Assembly (NCBI GenBank): GCA_020633195.1 | Contig: JACKEC010000035.1 | Span: forward strand, 1 to 64,000 | Origin: Sandaracinaceae bacterium | GTDB lineage: Bacteria; Myxococcota_A; Polyangia; Polyangiales; Sandaracinaceae | Length of the DNA stretch: 64,000 nucleotides | Direction of reading: 5' to 3' | In this document: positions 15,925 to 24,869 of the stretch, in pieces | Layout: every line of letters begins with the position of its first letter | Position numbering within the stretch: position 1 is the stretch's first letter | Notes under the pieces: model-generated | Databases searched by the model: none | What the model was told of the DNA's origin: nothing | The model's input: the letters and a program-made list of their open reading frames with translations, nothing else | Translations under genes and position numbers: made by a program

Positions 15925-17124
15925 TCACAAGAAGCAGGCGCCCTGCCCCCGATAGGTCGGCTCACGGGCCACGATCCTTCCCCCGGACATCAGCGCGTAC
16001 GCGTCGAAGCGCTCCGCGAGCTCGCCCGCCTTGGCGTGGCGGAAGATCACCGGATCCCCCACCGCGAGCCTCACGCCGGACGGAACGCGCAGGGGGGTCT
16101 GGACCTCGCCGGCGCCCTCTATCGAGATGTACTGCAGGCCCCGCGGGAGCCACGGGAGCGGCAGCCGATCCCAGCCCGGCTCGCCGCTCGCGACGTAGCC
16201 GCCGCCGAGGCACGTCACGACGCCGGCCTCGGGCTCACGGCAGACCTCGAGCGCGAAGAACGCCGCCGGCTCGAGGACGTTGCCGACGTAGTAGTCGAAC
16301 AGGTGGGAGCACAGGAACCCCGACCCCGCGGTGACCTCGGTGACGGCGGCCTCGGAGGTGGTGGTCGAGAGGCTCCCCGTCCCGCCGCCGTTGACCACGA
16401 CGGGATCCACGCCCGCGCGGCGCAGCGCTTCGACCGCGTCGGCGCGCAGCTGCGCGATCTGCGGCACGCTGAGGCGCTTCAGCGCGCGCCGCGCCGGGTT
16501 GAGCGCCCGGCTGAACGGGGTCGCGTCCGGCAACCCCGCGACGTGCGCCTCGTAGCCCATCAGCCCCACCACGCGCAGGCTCCCGTGCCGCTGGGCCTCC
16601 CGCGCGACCGCTTCGATCCGAGCGGCGGTGCGCAGCGGGCTGCGGAGCACCCCGAGGTGCAGCCGGCCCCCCATCGGCTGATACGCGACGTCGAGCTCGA
16701 GCAGGACCTCGAGCGTGACCCCCGCCGCCTCGGCGGCTCGCTGGTAGGCCTCGAGGTGCGCCTCGCCGTCGGCCATGAGGCGGATCGTCTTGCCATCCCG
16801 CACCTGCGCGGCGACCTCCGCGAGCCCCCGGGTGCTCGGGTAGGCGACGAGCAGGTCGTCGAAGCCCTCGGTCGCGAGGAACGCGGCCTCGCGCGGCGTG
16901 AAGCACATCAGCCCGCGGAAGTCGTCGCCGCCACGCTCGAGGACGCGGCGCAGGAGACCGACGTGGCGAACCGACTTGGAGGCGACGCGCAGCGTCTTGC
17001 CGGTGCCGCGGACCTGCGCTCGGAGCCGATCCACGTTGCGCTCGAGCGCGTCGAGATCGACGAGCGCGACCGGGAGCGGCTCGTCGGCGAGGGCGCGCGC
17101 GAAGTCCGACCAGGCCAGGGACAC
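15925..17124 (-). CDS. PLP-dependent alanine racemase-fold enzyme (amino acid deaminase/aldolase type)
   Basis: A 399-residue fold-type III PLP enzyme, TIM barrel plus C-terminal beta domain. VALVDLDALERNVDRL and LRVASKSVRH near the N-terminus carry the PLP-binding Lys (in ASKS). The C-terminal VGDPVIFRHAKAGELAERFD is typical of proteins annotated as 'amino acid deaminase/aldolase', relatives of D-threonine aldolase and D-serine dehydratase (DSD1-like). It probably acts on a D- or beta-hydroxy amino acid; the substrate is unknown. The start is uncertain: GTG 17124 gives the usual N-terminus, while the frame stays open much further upstream and would overlap the divergent gene. It converges on the kinase with three bases between stops. 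Confidence 0.8.
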   Translation of the reverse strand: MSLAWSDFARALADEPLPVALVDLDALERNVDRLRAQVRGTGKTLRVASKSVRHVGLLRRVLERGGDDFRGLMCFTPREAAFLATEGFDDLLVAYPSTRGLAEVAAQVRDGKTIRLMADGEAHLEAYQRAAEAAGVTLEVLLELDVAYQPMGGRLHLGVLRSPLRTAARIEAVAREAQRHGSLRVVGLMGYEAHVAGLPDATPFSRALNPARRALKRLSVPQIAQLRADAVEALRRAGVDPVVVNGGGTGSLSTTTSEAAVTEVTAGSGFLCSHLFDYYVGNVLEPAAFFALEVCREPEAGVVTCLGGGYVASGEPGWDRLPLPWLPRGLQYISIEGAGEVQTPLRVPSGVRLAVGDPVIFRHAKAGELAERFDAYALMSGGRIVAREPTYRGQGACFL

Positions 17125-17174
17125 GCGTGGAGGATGGCACGGGGCGCGGTTGAAATGGGCCCGCGCGTGCAGGC

Positions 17175-17777
17175 ATGCTCCGCGCCCCGATGGGACGGCC
17201 CGCCCTCGCGCTGATCGTGTGCCTCGCGGGCTGCGCTTCTCCGCTCGGTCGCGAGCTCTTCGTCCACGGCGCGCCGCTGCGCCGGGCCGACGCGATCGTG
17301 GTCCTCGGCAACCGCCCCTCGCGCACGAGCGAGGGCGGCATCGCGCCCGAGCTCGATCGCCGGGTCCAGCGCGGGGTGGAGCTCTTCGACGAGGGCCTCG
17401 CGCCCCTGCTGGTGCTCGTGGGCGCGGCCCCCGAGGCGGAGGCGATGCTCGAGCGCGCACGAGCGCTCGGGGTCTCCGAGGCGGCGGTCCGCGTGGACGG
17501 AACGTCGCGCGACACGGCCGACAACGCGCGCGAGGCGGTCCGGCTCGTGTGCGAGGGCCGCCCCCGCTGCGAGCCACGAATGATCGTGGTGAGCTCGCCC
17601 TACCACCTGCGCCGCGCCGCGCAGCTGTTCCGATGCGCGGGCGTCGATCCGCAGGTCGCCGCCTCACCGCTGCCGGACGACCTCGCGTGGCAGGCGTCGC
17701 GCGCCGCGTACGAGTACGGCGTGCGCCTCGCCTATGTGATCGACGATCCCTGCAGCCGGGCCCGGCCGCGTCACTGA
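17175..17777 (+). CDS. DUF218 (YdcF/SanA-like) lipoprotein
   Basis: A 200-residue DUF218 protein. The core motifs ADAIVVLGNRPS, a DTADNAREAV segment and SSPYHLRRA match the YdcF/SanA fold, which is linked to cell-envelope functions but has no settled reaction. The N-terminus ends in LAGC, a good lipobox, so it is likely a lipoprotein. ATG 17175 and ATG 17190 both keep the signal; 17175 has GCAGG upstream. It overlaps the end of the convergent tonB-like gene by seven bases. A second DUF218 gene is at 40358. Confidence 0.8.
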   Translation: MLRAPMGRPALALIVCLAGCASPLGRELFVHGAPLRRADAIVVLGNRPSRTSEGGIAPELDRRVQRGVELFDEGLAPLLVLVGAAPEAEAMLERARALGVSEAAVRVDGTSRDTADNAREAVRLVCEGRPRCEPRMIVVSSPYHLRRAAQLFRCAGVDPQVAASPLPDDLAWQASRAAYEYGVRLAYVIDDPCSRARPRH

Positions 17778-18592
17778 AGGCGGAAGCGGATCGGCACCGG
17801 GAGCTCGCGCGCCTCGTCCCACGGGACGCCCTCGGGAGGCGCGGGCAGCGCGTCGACGGCGCCCACGGACGCGAGCGCCGCGGCGTCGAGGACCTCGTGC
17901 CCGCTCGAGCGCGCCATGCGGACTCCGAGCACGCGGCCCTCGGTCGAGAGGCGCAGGTGCAGCACGACGATCCCCTCGAGGTGATCGCGACGCGCGGCCA
18001 GCGGGTAGCCGACGCGACCGGTCAGCGAGCCCGAGAGGCCGCGGATGTAGCTCATCACGCGCCGGCGGAGCTCGGCGCGGCTCGGCCCGGTGCGCACCGG
18101 CGCCGCCTCGGGCGCGGCCTCCGACGCGGGACCGCCGGTCCCGGTGCCCGTTCCGCCGGGCGTTCCACCGAGGCGACCGCCCTCTTCACCCGGGTCGGTG
18201 CCCCAGTCCGCGCCTTCGGTCCCCGGCGCGGCCGTGAGCACCGGGGCAGGCGGCGCGGGCGGCTCGGCGACGCGACGCTCGCGGCGAGGCGCGGTCTCCG
18301 GCGGCGGGACCATGGCCGCGGGCTCCGGCGGCGCGACCTCCGGCTCGGGCTCGGGCTCGGGCGGCGGCGGAGGCGGCGCCTCCACGGGCACGAACGCGAG
18401 CTCCACGGCCGTCACCGTGACGTCGAGGGACTCGACCGGCACGAGCATCACCGCCGCGAGCACCGCACCGTGGAGCACGAGCGAGAACAGCAGCACCACC
18501 GGGTACACCGCCGCGGAACCGAGAGGCGTGGCCTCCGACGGAGCGTCGACGAGCGCGCGAGCGGTGGGGAGATCGGTGGCCGGGCTGGTCAA
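17771..18592 (-). CDS. TonB-like energy transducer
   Basis: A 273-residue TonB-family protein that couples the inner-membrane proton gradient to outer-membrane receptors. It has a short cytoplasmic N-terminus, one membrane helix (about 31-51, VVLLFSLVLHGAVLAAVMLV), a Pro/Glu-rich spanning region (PPPPPPEPEPEPEV), a Gly-rich hinge and a C-terminal TonB domain (about 180-273: LEGIVVLHLRLSTEGRVLGV..., SSGHEVLDAAALASV, PVPIRFRLQ). No ExbB/ExbD lie next to it. The start is TTG 18592 with no strong RBS. A Fur-box-like palindrome 45 bases upstream, shared with the divergent chaN-like gene, suggests iron repression. Confidence 0.88.
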   Translation of the reverse strand: MTSPATDLPTARALVDAPSEATPLGSAAVYPVVLLFSLVLHGAVLAAVMLVPVESLDVTVTAVELAFVPVEAPPPPPPEPEPEPEVAPPEPAAMVPPPETAPRRERRVAEPPAPPAPVLTAAPGTEGADWGTDPGEEGGRLGGTPGGTGTGTGGPASEAAPEAAPVRTGPSRAELRRRVMSYIRGLSGSLTGRVGYPLAARRDHLEGIVVLHLRLSTEGRVLGVRMARSSGHEVLDAAALASVGAVDALPAPPEGVPWDEARELPVPIRFRLQ

Positions 18593-18636
18593 CGAGTCGC
18601 GGTCCTGCGTCGAGAACGGCTAAACGAGAACGGCTA

Positions 18637-18651
18637 CGAGAATCGTTCTCA
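18637..18651. promoter_or_regulatory. Fur-box-like palindrome
   Basis: CGAGAATCGTTCTCA is a 7-1-7 palindrome matching the Fur consensus TGATAATnATTATCA at 10 of 14 informative positions, and closer to the GAGAAT/ATTCTC variant. Two further CGAGAA half-sites at 18611 and 18625 precede it at 14- and 12-base spacing, so more than one dimer could bind. It lies 45 bases before the tonB-like start and 80 bases before the chaN-like start, in the only gap between them. Confidence 0.6.
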
Positions 18652-18730
18652 ACTGCACCACCATGTATCCGCCCGCCTTCCCGCGTCAAGCCGAAGCGGA
18701 TCGCGTTCGATTACAGGCTAATGTCAGACG

Positions 18731-19564
18731 GTGCGACGCCTCCTCTTGTTCATCGCGCTGACGGGCTGCGGCGCGAACGCCGGGGTGGCCCCCGAGACGC
18801 CGCAAGCCCCCGTGATCATGGAGGTCGCGACCGGGCAGCCGATCTCGTTCGAGGCGCTGATCGACCGGCTCGCCGTGGCCCGCGTGGTCTACGTCGGCGA
18901 GCGCCACGACCGGGTCGACGACCACCGCGCGCAGCGCGCGATCCTCGAGGCGCTCCACGCCCGCGACCCCCAGCTCGCGATCGGGTTCGAGATGTTCCAG
19001 CAGCCCTATCAGGGGGCGCTCGACGCCTACGTCGAGGGGTCCATCGATGAGGAGGAGCTTCTCCGACGCACCGACTGGGAGCACCGCTGGGGCTTCGACT
19101 TCGCGATGTATCGGCCCCTCGTGGCGTTCGGCCCGGAGCACCGGGTCCCGCTCGTCGCGCTCAACGCGCCGCAGGAGATCACGCGGACCATCGCGCGGGA
19201 GGGCCTGACGGGGCTCGACGAGGCCACGCGGAGAGCGCTGCCCCACCTCGACGAGACCGTCGCCGCGCACCGGGCTCGGGTCGCCGAGGCGCTCCAGGGC
19301 CACGAGGGCATGACGGAGGCGATGCTGGAGCGGTTCTACACGGCCCAGCTCGTCTGGGACGAGACGATGGCGAAGAACGTCGCCAGCCACCTCGCGAGCC
19401 ACGAGGGCCGGATGATCGTGTTCGCAGGGGTGATGCACGTGGCCCGGGACGCCATCCCCGAGCGCGCCGCCCGCCGGGGCGCCGGCCCGTTCGCCATCGT
19501 GATGCCGGAGGACGAGCTCCCCGAGGCCCCGCCCGCCGACTTCGTTTGGCTCACCCCTCGGTGA
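18731..19564 (+). CDS. ChaN-family (haem-binding) lipoprotein
   Basis: A 277-residue member of the ChaN / haem-binding uptake family (PF04187 type). Motifs typical of the family are VYVGERHDRVDDHRAQ near residue 55, a GFEMFQQPYQGALDAY block, NAPQEITR and MIVFAGVMHVARD near the C-terminus. The N-terminus MRRLLLFIALTGCG gives a TGC lipobox, so it is probably anchored in the outer membrane facing the periplasm. ChaN of Campylobacter is iron-regulated and binds haem. Here it is divergent from a tonB-like gene with a Fur-box-like site between, which fits iron or haem uptake. GTG 18731 is the only start that keeps the signal. Confidence 0.85.
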   Translation: MRRLLLFIALTGCGANAGVAPETPQAPVIMEVATGQPISFEALIDRLAVARVVYVGERHDRVDDHRAQRAILEALHARDPQLAIGFEMFQQPYQGALDAYVEGSIDEEELLRRTDWEHRWGFDFAMYRPLVAFGPEHRVPLVALNAPQEITRTIAREGLTGLDEATRRALPHLDETVAAHRARVAEALQGHEGMTEAMLERFYTAQLVWDETMAKNVASHLASHEGRMIVFAGVMHVARDAIPERAARRGAGPFAIVMPEDELPEAPPADFVWLTPR

Positions 19565-19606
19565 GGAAGCGCACCCCGTCGTCCGATTTCTGTATGATCG
19601 CCGGTG

Positions 19607-21535
19607 ATGGGCGAGCAGTCCGTGAAGGAGACGCGGAGCGAGAGGGAATCGCGCGCGTTCATGAAGGCGCTCCTCGCCGACGTCCACGCGCTCGAGATCA
19701 TGATCGAGCGCGGGATGTTCGACACCGGCCCTCGACGGATCGGCGCCGAGCAAGAGATGTTCTTGATCGACAAGGACATGATGCCGGCGCCGGTCGCGGT
19801 GGAGGTCCTCGACGAGATCGAGGACAGCCGGATCGTCAGCGAGCTGGCGCGGTTCAACCTCGAAGCGAACACCGAGCCGCGGCTGCTCCGGGGCAACGCC
19901 CTGTCCTCGATGGAGGCCGAGCTGACCGCGCTGGTCACCATGGCCGACGGCTACGCCCGGCGGCAGAAGGCGCAGGTCCTGCTGACGGGGATCCTCCCCA
20001 CCCTGCGCCGCCCCGATCTCGGGCTCGACAACATGACCCCGAGCCCGCGCTATCGGGCGCTCAACGACACCCTGCTCGCGATGCGCGGCGGGGACTTCCA
20101 GATCGCGATCAAGGGCACCGACGAGCTCAACGTCCAGCACGACAACGTGATGTTCGAGGCGTGCAACACGAGCTTCCAGGTCCACTTCCAGGTGGCGCCG
20201 CCGGAGTTCGCGAAGCTCTACAACGTCGCGCAGCTGGTCACCGGCCCGGTCCTCGCGGCCGCCGTCAACTCACCGCTCCTGTTCGGCTCGCGGCTCTGGA
20301 AGGAGACGCGCGTCGCGCTCTTCTCGAGCTCGATCGACGATCGCTCGACCAAGCGGCAGCGCTCGATCCGCCCTCGCGTCACGTTCGGCGACGGCTGGGT
20401 CCAGGAGTCCGTGCTCGAGATCTTCCGCGAGCAGATCGCGCGCTTCCGCGTGCTCCTGTCGACGCCCGACATCGAGGACCCGATGGAGGCGCTCGAGCGC
20501 GGCGAGGTGCCCAAGCTCGGCGCGCTCCGGCTCCACAACGGCACCGTCTATCGGTGGAACCGCGCCTGCTACGGCGAGACGGACGGCGTGGCGCACCTCC
20601 GCATCGAGAACCGCGTGCTGCCGGCCGGGCCGACGATCATCGACGAGGTCGCCAACGCGGCGTTCTTCTTCGGGCTGATGAGCGGCGTCCTCGAGGGGCT
20701 CGGCAACCCGCGAGACCGCTTCGACTTCGACGACGCGAAGGCGAACTTCTTCGCCGCCGCGCGCCAGGGCCTGAAGGCGCAGTTCACGTGGCTCGGCGGC
20801 GAGATCGTGACGGCCGCCGACCTGATCCGGCAGCGCCTGCTCCCGCTCGCGCGCGAGGGCCTCGAGCACGTCAAGCTCGACCGCGACGACATCGATCGCT
20901 ACCTCGGCGTGATCGAGGCGCGGGTGACCTCCACGCGCACCGGCGCGCAGTGGATGCTCGACTCGCACAGCGCGCTCAGCAAGGACATGGAGGCCTCGGG
21001 CGACATGGTGGAGCGACGGATCCTCGGCGCGATGCTCGAGCATCAGCGCGAGGGGACGCCGGTCCACGAGTGGCCGATCTGCGAGCACGGGACCATCCGC
21101 GATCGCGAGGACGAGTGGCGCCGCGGCCTGCAGCGCGTCGGTCAGTTCATGACGACCGACCTCTTCACGGTTCGACCGACCGACCTCGTCGACCTCGCCG
21201 CGAGCGTGATGGACTGGGAGCACGTCAAGCACATCCCCGTCGAGGACGACGGCGGCCACCTGCTCGGGCTCGTCACCCACCGGAGCCTGCTGAGGCTCGT
21301 CGCGCGCGGTAAGCGCGGCGACGACCCGGTGATCGTCGAGGACATCATGATCCGCGACCCCGAGACGATCAGCCCCGACACGTCCACGCTCCTCGCGATG
21401 GAGAAGATGCGCGAGAACGGCTACGGCTGCCTGCCGGTCGTCGAGGCCGGCAAGCTCGTCGGCGTGATCACGCAGAGCGACCTGATCCGCGTGTCTTCGC
21501 GGTTGCTCGAGAAGTTCCTCAAGGGCGAGCCCTAG
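19607..21535 (+). CDS. Glutamate-cysteine-ligase-like protein with two CBS domains
   Basis: A 642-residue two-part protein. Residues about 40-490 resemble the GCS2/carboxylate-amine ligase family: RRIGAEQEMFLID, LEANTEPRLLRGNAL, NVQHDNVMFEACNTSFQVHFQV and a HLRIENRVLPAGPTIIDEVAN block, including acidic metal-binding residues. Residues about 510-640 form a CBS pair (MTTDLFTVRPTDLVDLAASV and MIRDPETISPDTSTLLAMEK...GVITQSDLIR), which usually senses adenine nucleotides. I infer an ATP-dependent amino-acid ligase controlled by nucleotide binding; the substrate may not be Glu/Cys. ATG 19607 is chosen; GTG 19604 adds one residue. Confidence 0.82.
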   Translation: MGEQSVKETRSERESRAFMKALLADVHALEIMIERGMFDTGPRRIGAEQEMFLIDKDMMPAPVAVEVLDEIEDSRIVSELARFNLEANTEPRLLRGNALSSMEAELTALVTMADGYARRQKAQVLLTGILPTLRRPDLGLDNMTPSPRYRALNDTLLAMRGGDFQIAIKGTDELNVQHDNVMFEACNTSFQVHFQVAPPEFAKLYNVAQLVTGPVLAAAVNSPLLFGSRLWKETRVALFSSSIDDRSTKRQRSIRPRVTFGDGWVQESVLEIFREQIARFRVLLSTPDIEDPMEALERGEVPKLGALRLHNGTVYRWNRACYGETDGVAHLRIENRVLPAGPTIIDEVANAAFFFGLMSGVLEGLGNPRDRFDFDDAKANFFAAARQGLKAQFTWLGGEIVTAADLIRQRLLPLAREGLEHVKLDRDDIDRYLGVIEARVTSTRTGAQWMLDSHSALSKDMEASGDMVERRILGAMLEHQREGTPVHEWPICEHGTIRDREDEWRRGLQRVGQFMTTDLFTVRPTDLVDLAASVMDWEHVKHIPVEDDGGHLLGLVTHRSLLRLVARGKRGDDPVIVEDIMIRDPETISPDTSTLLAMEKMRENGYGCLPVVEAGKLVGVITQSDLIRVSSRLLEKFLKGEP

Positions 21536-22209
21536 TCGAGCTCGTAGGTCACCAGGAGCGTGAGCCTGAGCGGGATCGCGCCCGGCGGCGCGGAGCCCTC
21601 GTCGGCCGTGTCGACGCGCGCGACGAAGTTGTCGTTGTTGCCAACGCCGAACCCCCCGTACTGCGACGCGCCGCCCTCGTGGATCGTGAGCACGCGGCCG
21701 AGCTCGGCGTCGAAGCCCGTCGCCAGGTCGGAGGCCTTCGCTTGCGCCGCGGCGATCGCCATCGCCCGCACGCGACCGCGGTGCTGCACGAGGTCGGAGA
21801 CGTAGTGGCGGACGGTCACCGCCGTGAGCCCCGCGCTCGCGAGCCCGATGATCCGCGGGATGTCCTCGGGGTGGGCGGTGTGCACGATGATCGTGTCGCT
21901 CGCCTGGTAGCGCTCCACCTCGGAGTGCGAGGGCCGGTACGGCGAGTACTGCGTCCAGCCGCGCTCGACGCGCGCGTCCCAGCTCTCGATCGCGGAGAGG
22001 AACGCGCCCCGGTTCCGCTCGACGGTCGCGTGGGCGGCGCCGAGGTCGTCGTCGACGGCCCCGAACGTGAGCGAGATGGCGGCCATGTCCGGCGGCAGGT
22101 GCAGGGTCGCGGTCGCCTCGATCGTGACCGAGCGAGGGGGCGGGGGCTGGGACGCCGCGGTGGAGCAGCCGGCGAGCGAGAGGAGGAACAAGCCGAGCGT
22201 GTTGCGCAT
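21532..22209 (-). CDS. SIMPL (DUF541) domain lipoprotein
   Basis: A 225-residue lipoprotein: MRNTLGLFLLSLAGCS gives a LAGC lipobox, followed by a Pro-rich spacer. The remainder is a SIMPL/DUF541 domain (SVTIEATATLHLPPDMAAIS at the start, AMAIAAAQAKASDLATGF in the middle, RLTLLVTYEL at the end), as in periplasmic proteins of unclear function such as YggE. ATG 22209 is chosen over the longer frame because it places the signal peptide at the N-terminus. Its stop overlaps the convergent ligase/CBS gene's stop by four bases. Confidence 0.82.
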   Translation of the reverse strand: MRNTLGLFLLSLAGCSTAASQPPPPRSVTIEATATLHLPPDMAAISLTFGAVDDDLGAAHATVERNRGAFLSAIESWDARVERGWTQYSPYRPSHSEVERYQASDTIIVHTAHPEDIPRIIGLASAGLTAVTVRHYVSDLVQHRGRVRAMAIAAAQAKASDLATGFDAELGRVLTIHEGGASQYGGFGVGNNDNFVARVDTADEGSAPPGAIPLRLTLLVTYELD

Positions 22210-22307
22210 GTCCACAACGTGACCGCGACGCGCCGAGGTGGACGCAAGGGTTTGGTAAAAGCCGGCCAGGCTTGACCCCTCGGGCCCGGCGGGGCTTGCT
22301 CTCCTCC

Positions 22308-24869
22308 ATGTCGACACGGACGCCTCTCGACGGCGCGATGGATCGCTTTCGCGACTTCTTCCACGAGCTGCGCGAGGGCTTCGTCGAGCGAGAGGACGTG
22401 TTGATGCAATTCGCGTTGGCGCTCCTGTCGCGCCAGCACGTCCTCGTGACGGGGCCGCCGGGGACCGCGAAGAGCCAGATGGCGACGCAGGTCCTCTCGC
22501 GCATCATCGACGAGGAGACGGGCGAGTCGAGCGTGTTCGCGCGGCAGCTGACCGAGAGCACGGTGCAGACCGACCTGGTCGGGCCGATCGACTTCAAGAC
22601 CCTCATCGGCACCGGGCGCACGCAGCACTTCACCGACGAGGGGCTCCTCGGCTCGGTCCACGCGTTCCTCGACGAGGTGTTCGACGGGCGCGACATGCTG
22701 CTGCGCTCGACCTTGAACCTCCTGCACGAGCGCGAGCTCAAGCAGGGCGGCGTCACGACGCGCGGTCGGATCGAGTGCGCGTTCATGACGAGCAACCGCT
22801 ACATCGCGGAGATCCTCGACACCTCCCGCGAGACGCTCCTCGCGTTCGTCGACAGGATCAGCTTCATCGGGTTCGTCCCGCGCGGGTTCGCCGACCCGAC
22901 GAGCCTCGAGCAGGTCGTGCGACGTCACGGCGCGGGGATCGGTCGGCGCGGCTTCACGGCGCCGCTCACGATCCAGGACCTCGATCTGTTGCAGGCCTCC
23001 GTCGAGACCGTCCACGTGTCCGACGAGATCTGCGCGGCGGTGGCCCAGCTCGTCCGCGAGCTCGACATCGAGCTCGCCGAGGCGTGTCGGATGGACCCGC
23101 GGTTCCAGCCGACGCGCTACCTCTCGACGCGCACGGCGGTGCAGGCGATCACCGTCCTGCGCGCGGTCGCGCTCTTCGATCGGATCTTCCGCGACCGCGG
23201 CCGCGACCGGCAGGTCCGCTTCGAGGACCTCGCCGGCCTCCGCTACAACCTGCTGCTGTCGGGGCCCGGGCCCGGCGCGGCCAAGCAGCTCATGGAGCAC
23301 GAGACGAACCCGCGCGAGCGGCGGCAGCTCGACATCATGCGGACCGAGGCCGAGATCTTCGCGCGCTGCCTCGCGCGCGTGCCCGTCGTCGAGCTCGCGC
23401 CGCGCAAGCCGGCCCTGCCGCCTCGGTCTTCCGTCGAGCTGTCGCAGCCCGGACGCGGCGGCGATCCCGTCGCGCTCGCGGGCGCCGTCCGGATGCTCGT
23501 CGAGGCCGCCGAGAGCGGCGCTCCGGACGCCGACGAGGCCGCGCGCTTGCTCGTGACCACGGTGGGCCGGCTCGCCGATCAGGCGTGGCGCGGCGGGCTG
23601 ACCACGGCGCTGCCCGCGTCCGGATCGCTGCCCGCGCTGAGTGAGGACCTCGTCGCGATCGCCGAGAACCTCGAGCACTCGGGCGTGGAGGGCCGACCCG
23701 TCGCGCGCTGGCTGCGGGGCCGACTCGTGCAGGCGCTCGATCGGGCGACGCTGCTCGCCCCGGTCACCTCGCAGGAGTCGCTCGAGGTGCTCCTCACGCA
23801 TCGGAGCCGCGACGCCATCGACGCGCAGGTGGAGGCGCGCCTCGAGGCGCTCGAGTCGACGCACGCGCTCCGGACGGAGCTGCTCTCGACCGGCGCGTGG
23901 CTCGGCGAGCCCGGGGGCAGCGCGCAGCCGTGGCGGGCCGCGCTCGCGCGCCTCGAGGACGAGCTGACGCTGCTGTGCGACGCGCGCCTGCACACGGTGG
24001 CGAGCGAGCTCCTGCAGCGCGCGAAGCAGCAGCCGCTCGACGAGGTGCTCGGCGAGCTCGAGCCGTTCGTCACCGGGCTCGAGGCGGTGGCCGCCCGCTT
24101 CGAGGCGATGGGCGGTCAGAGCCAGCTCAAGCAGCGGGTGCTCGGCCCGCGCATGGAGCCGCTCGTCGAGCACGCCCTCGCGCGGCTCGACGGCAGCGAT
24201 CGCGTGGAGGTCGTCGACACGGTGCGCCGCGTCGTCGAGGAGCTCGAGAACGCGCGGCTCGGCGCGATCGTGGCCCCCGCCGGCTTCGTGGCCTGGACCG
24301 TGGCCCCCCTCGTCCGCGACGCGGTCGCCTCGGACGTCGCCGAGCCGTTCGAGCGGCGCGACGACTACCTGCGCCTCACCGCGGGGTGGCCGGCGATCTC
24401 GGTCACCGAGGCGCTGCAGCAGATCGCGATCCTCACCCTCGCGCCCGAGATGCGACAGATCGAGGACCCGAGCTCGACCGCGGCCGACATCGCCGACGTG
24501 CTCCGCGGCCTCGACGCGCGCGCGCGCGACGCCGTGATCGCGGCGGACCTCGCGCGCATCGAGGGGGGCGTCGCGATCCTCGAGGGGTGGTGGGCGCGGC
24601 TGACGAGCGCCGACGAGGAGCCGCTGACGAAGCTCGAGCGCGTGGTCGGCTCGGGCTACCTGCGGGTCGTGCGCGACGACGCGGCCCCGCTGCGGCTCGC
24701 CATGGAAGCCGAGCGCCTCGCGGAGGTCTTCCCGAGCTGCGAGGCGGACGCGGCGACGCTGCGCGGGCGCGTTCAGCGCCTGGACGCGGAGAGCACCGAG
24801 GTCCTCGTGGGGCTGCTCTCGAAGCGCTCCGACGCCGAGTGGCGCGACACGCTCGAGACCTCGTCTTGA
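22308..24869 (+). CDS. MoxR-family AAA+ ATPase
   Basis: An 853-residue MoxR/RavA-type ATPase. The AAA+ core is in the first 300 residues: Walker A GPPGTAKS (49-56), Walker B-like VHAFLDEVFDG, sensor FMTSNRY and the MoxR lid sequence. About 500 further residues are helical and Glu/Arg-rich, much longer than a minimal MoxR (about 330), and may form a partner-binding region. MoxR ATPases work with VWA-domain partners as chaperones for metal-enzyme or complex assembly. The VWA gene follows with a TTGA overlap, so the two are almost surely a pair. ATG 22308 gives the normal N-terminus. Confidence 0.88.
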   Translation: MSTRTPLDGAMDRFRDFFHELREGFVEREDVLMQFALALLSRQHVLVTGPPGTAKSQMATQVLSRIIDEETGESSVFARQLTESTVQTDLVGPIDFKTLIGTGRTQHFTDEGLLGSVHAFLDEVFDGRDMLLRSTLNLLHERELKQGGVTTRGRIECAFMTSNRYIAEILDTSRETLLAFVDRISFIGFVPRGFADPTSLEQVVRRHGAGIGRRGFTAPLTIQDLDLLQASVETVHVSDEICAAVAQLVRELDIELAEACRMDPRFQPTRYLSTRTAVQAITVLRAVALFDRIFRDRGRDRQVRFEDLAGLRYNLLLSGPGPGAAKQLMEHETNPRERRQLDIMRTEAEIFARCLARVPVVELAPRKPALPPRSSVELSQPGRGGDPVALAGAVRMLVEAAESGAPDADEAARLLVTTVGRLADQAWRGGLTTALPASGSLPALSEDLVAIAENLEHSGVEGRPVARWLRGRLVQALDRATLLAPVTSQESLEVLLTHRSRDAIDAQVEARLEALESTHALRTELLSTGAWLGEPGGSAQPWRAALARLEDELTLLCDARLHTVASELLQRAKQQPLDEVLGELEPFVTGLEAVAARFEAMGGQSQLKQRVLGPRMEPLVEHALARLDGSDRVEVVDTVRRVVEELENARLGAIVAPAGFVAWTVAPLVRDAVASDVAEPFERRDDYLRLTAGWPAISVTEALQQIAILTLAPEMRQIEDPSSTAADIADVLRGLDARARDAVIAADLARIEGGVAILEGWWARLTSADEEPLTKLERVVGSGYLRVVRDDAAPLRLAMEAERLAEVFPSCEADAATLRGRVQRLDAESTEVLVGLLSKRSDAEWRDTLETSS

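Noticed and set aside
17129..17160. TGGCAC-type sequence resembling a sigma-54 promoter
   Set aside because: No GC element at the required -12 spacing.
17125..17667. N-terminal extension of the PLP-enzyme frame
   Set aside because: It overlaps the divergent DUF218 gene and is Arg/Pro-rich nonsense; the fold-type III N-terminus starts near 17124.
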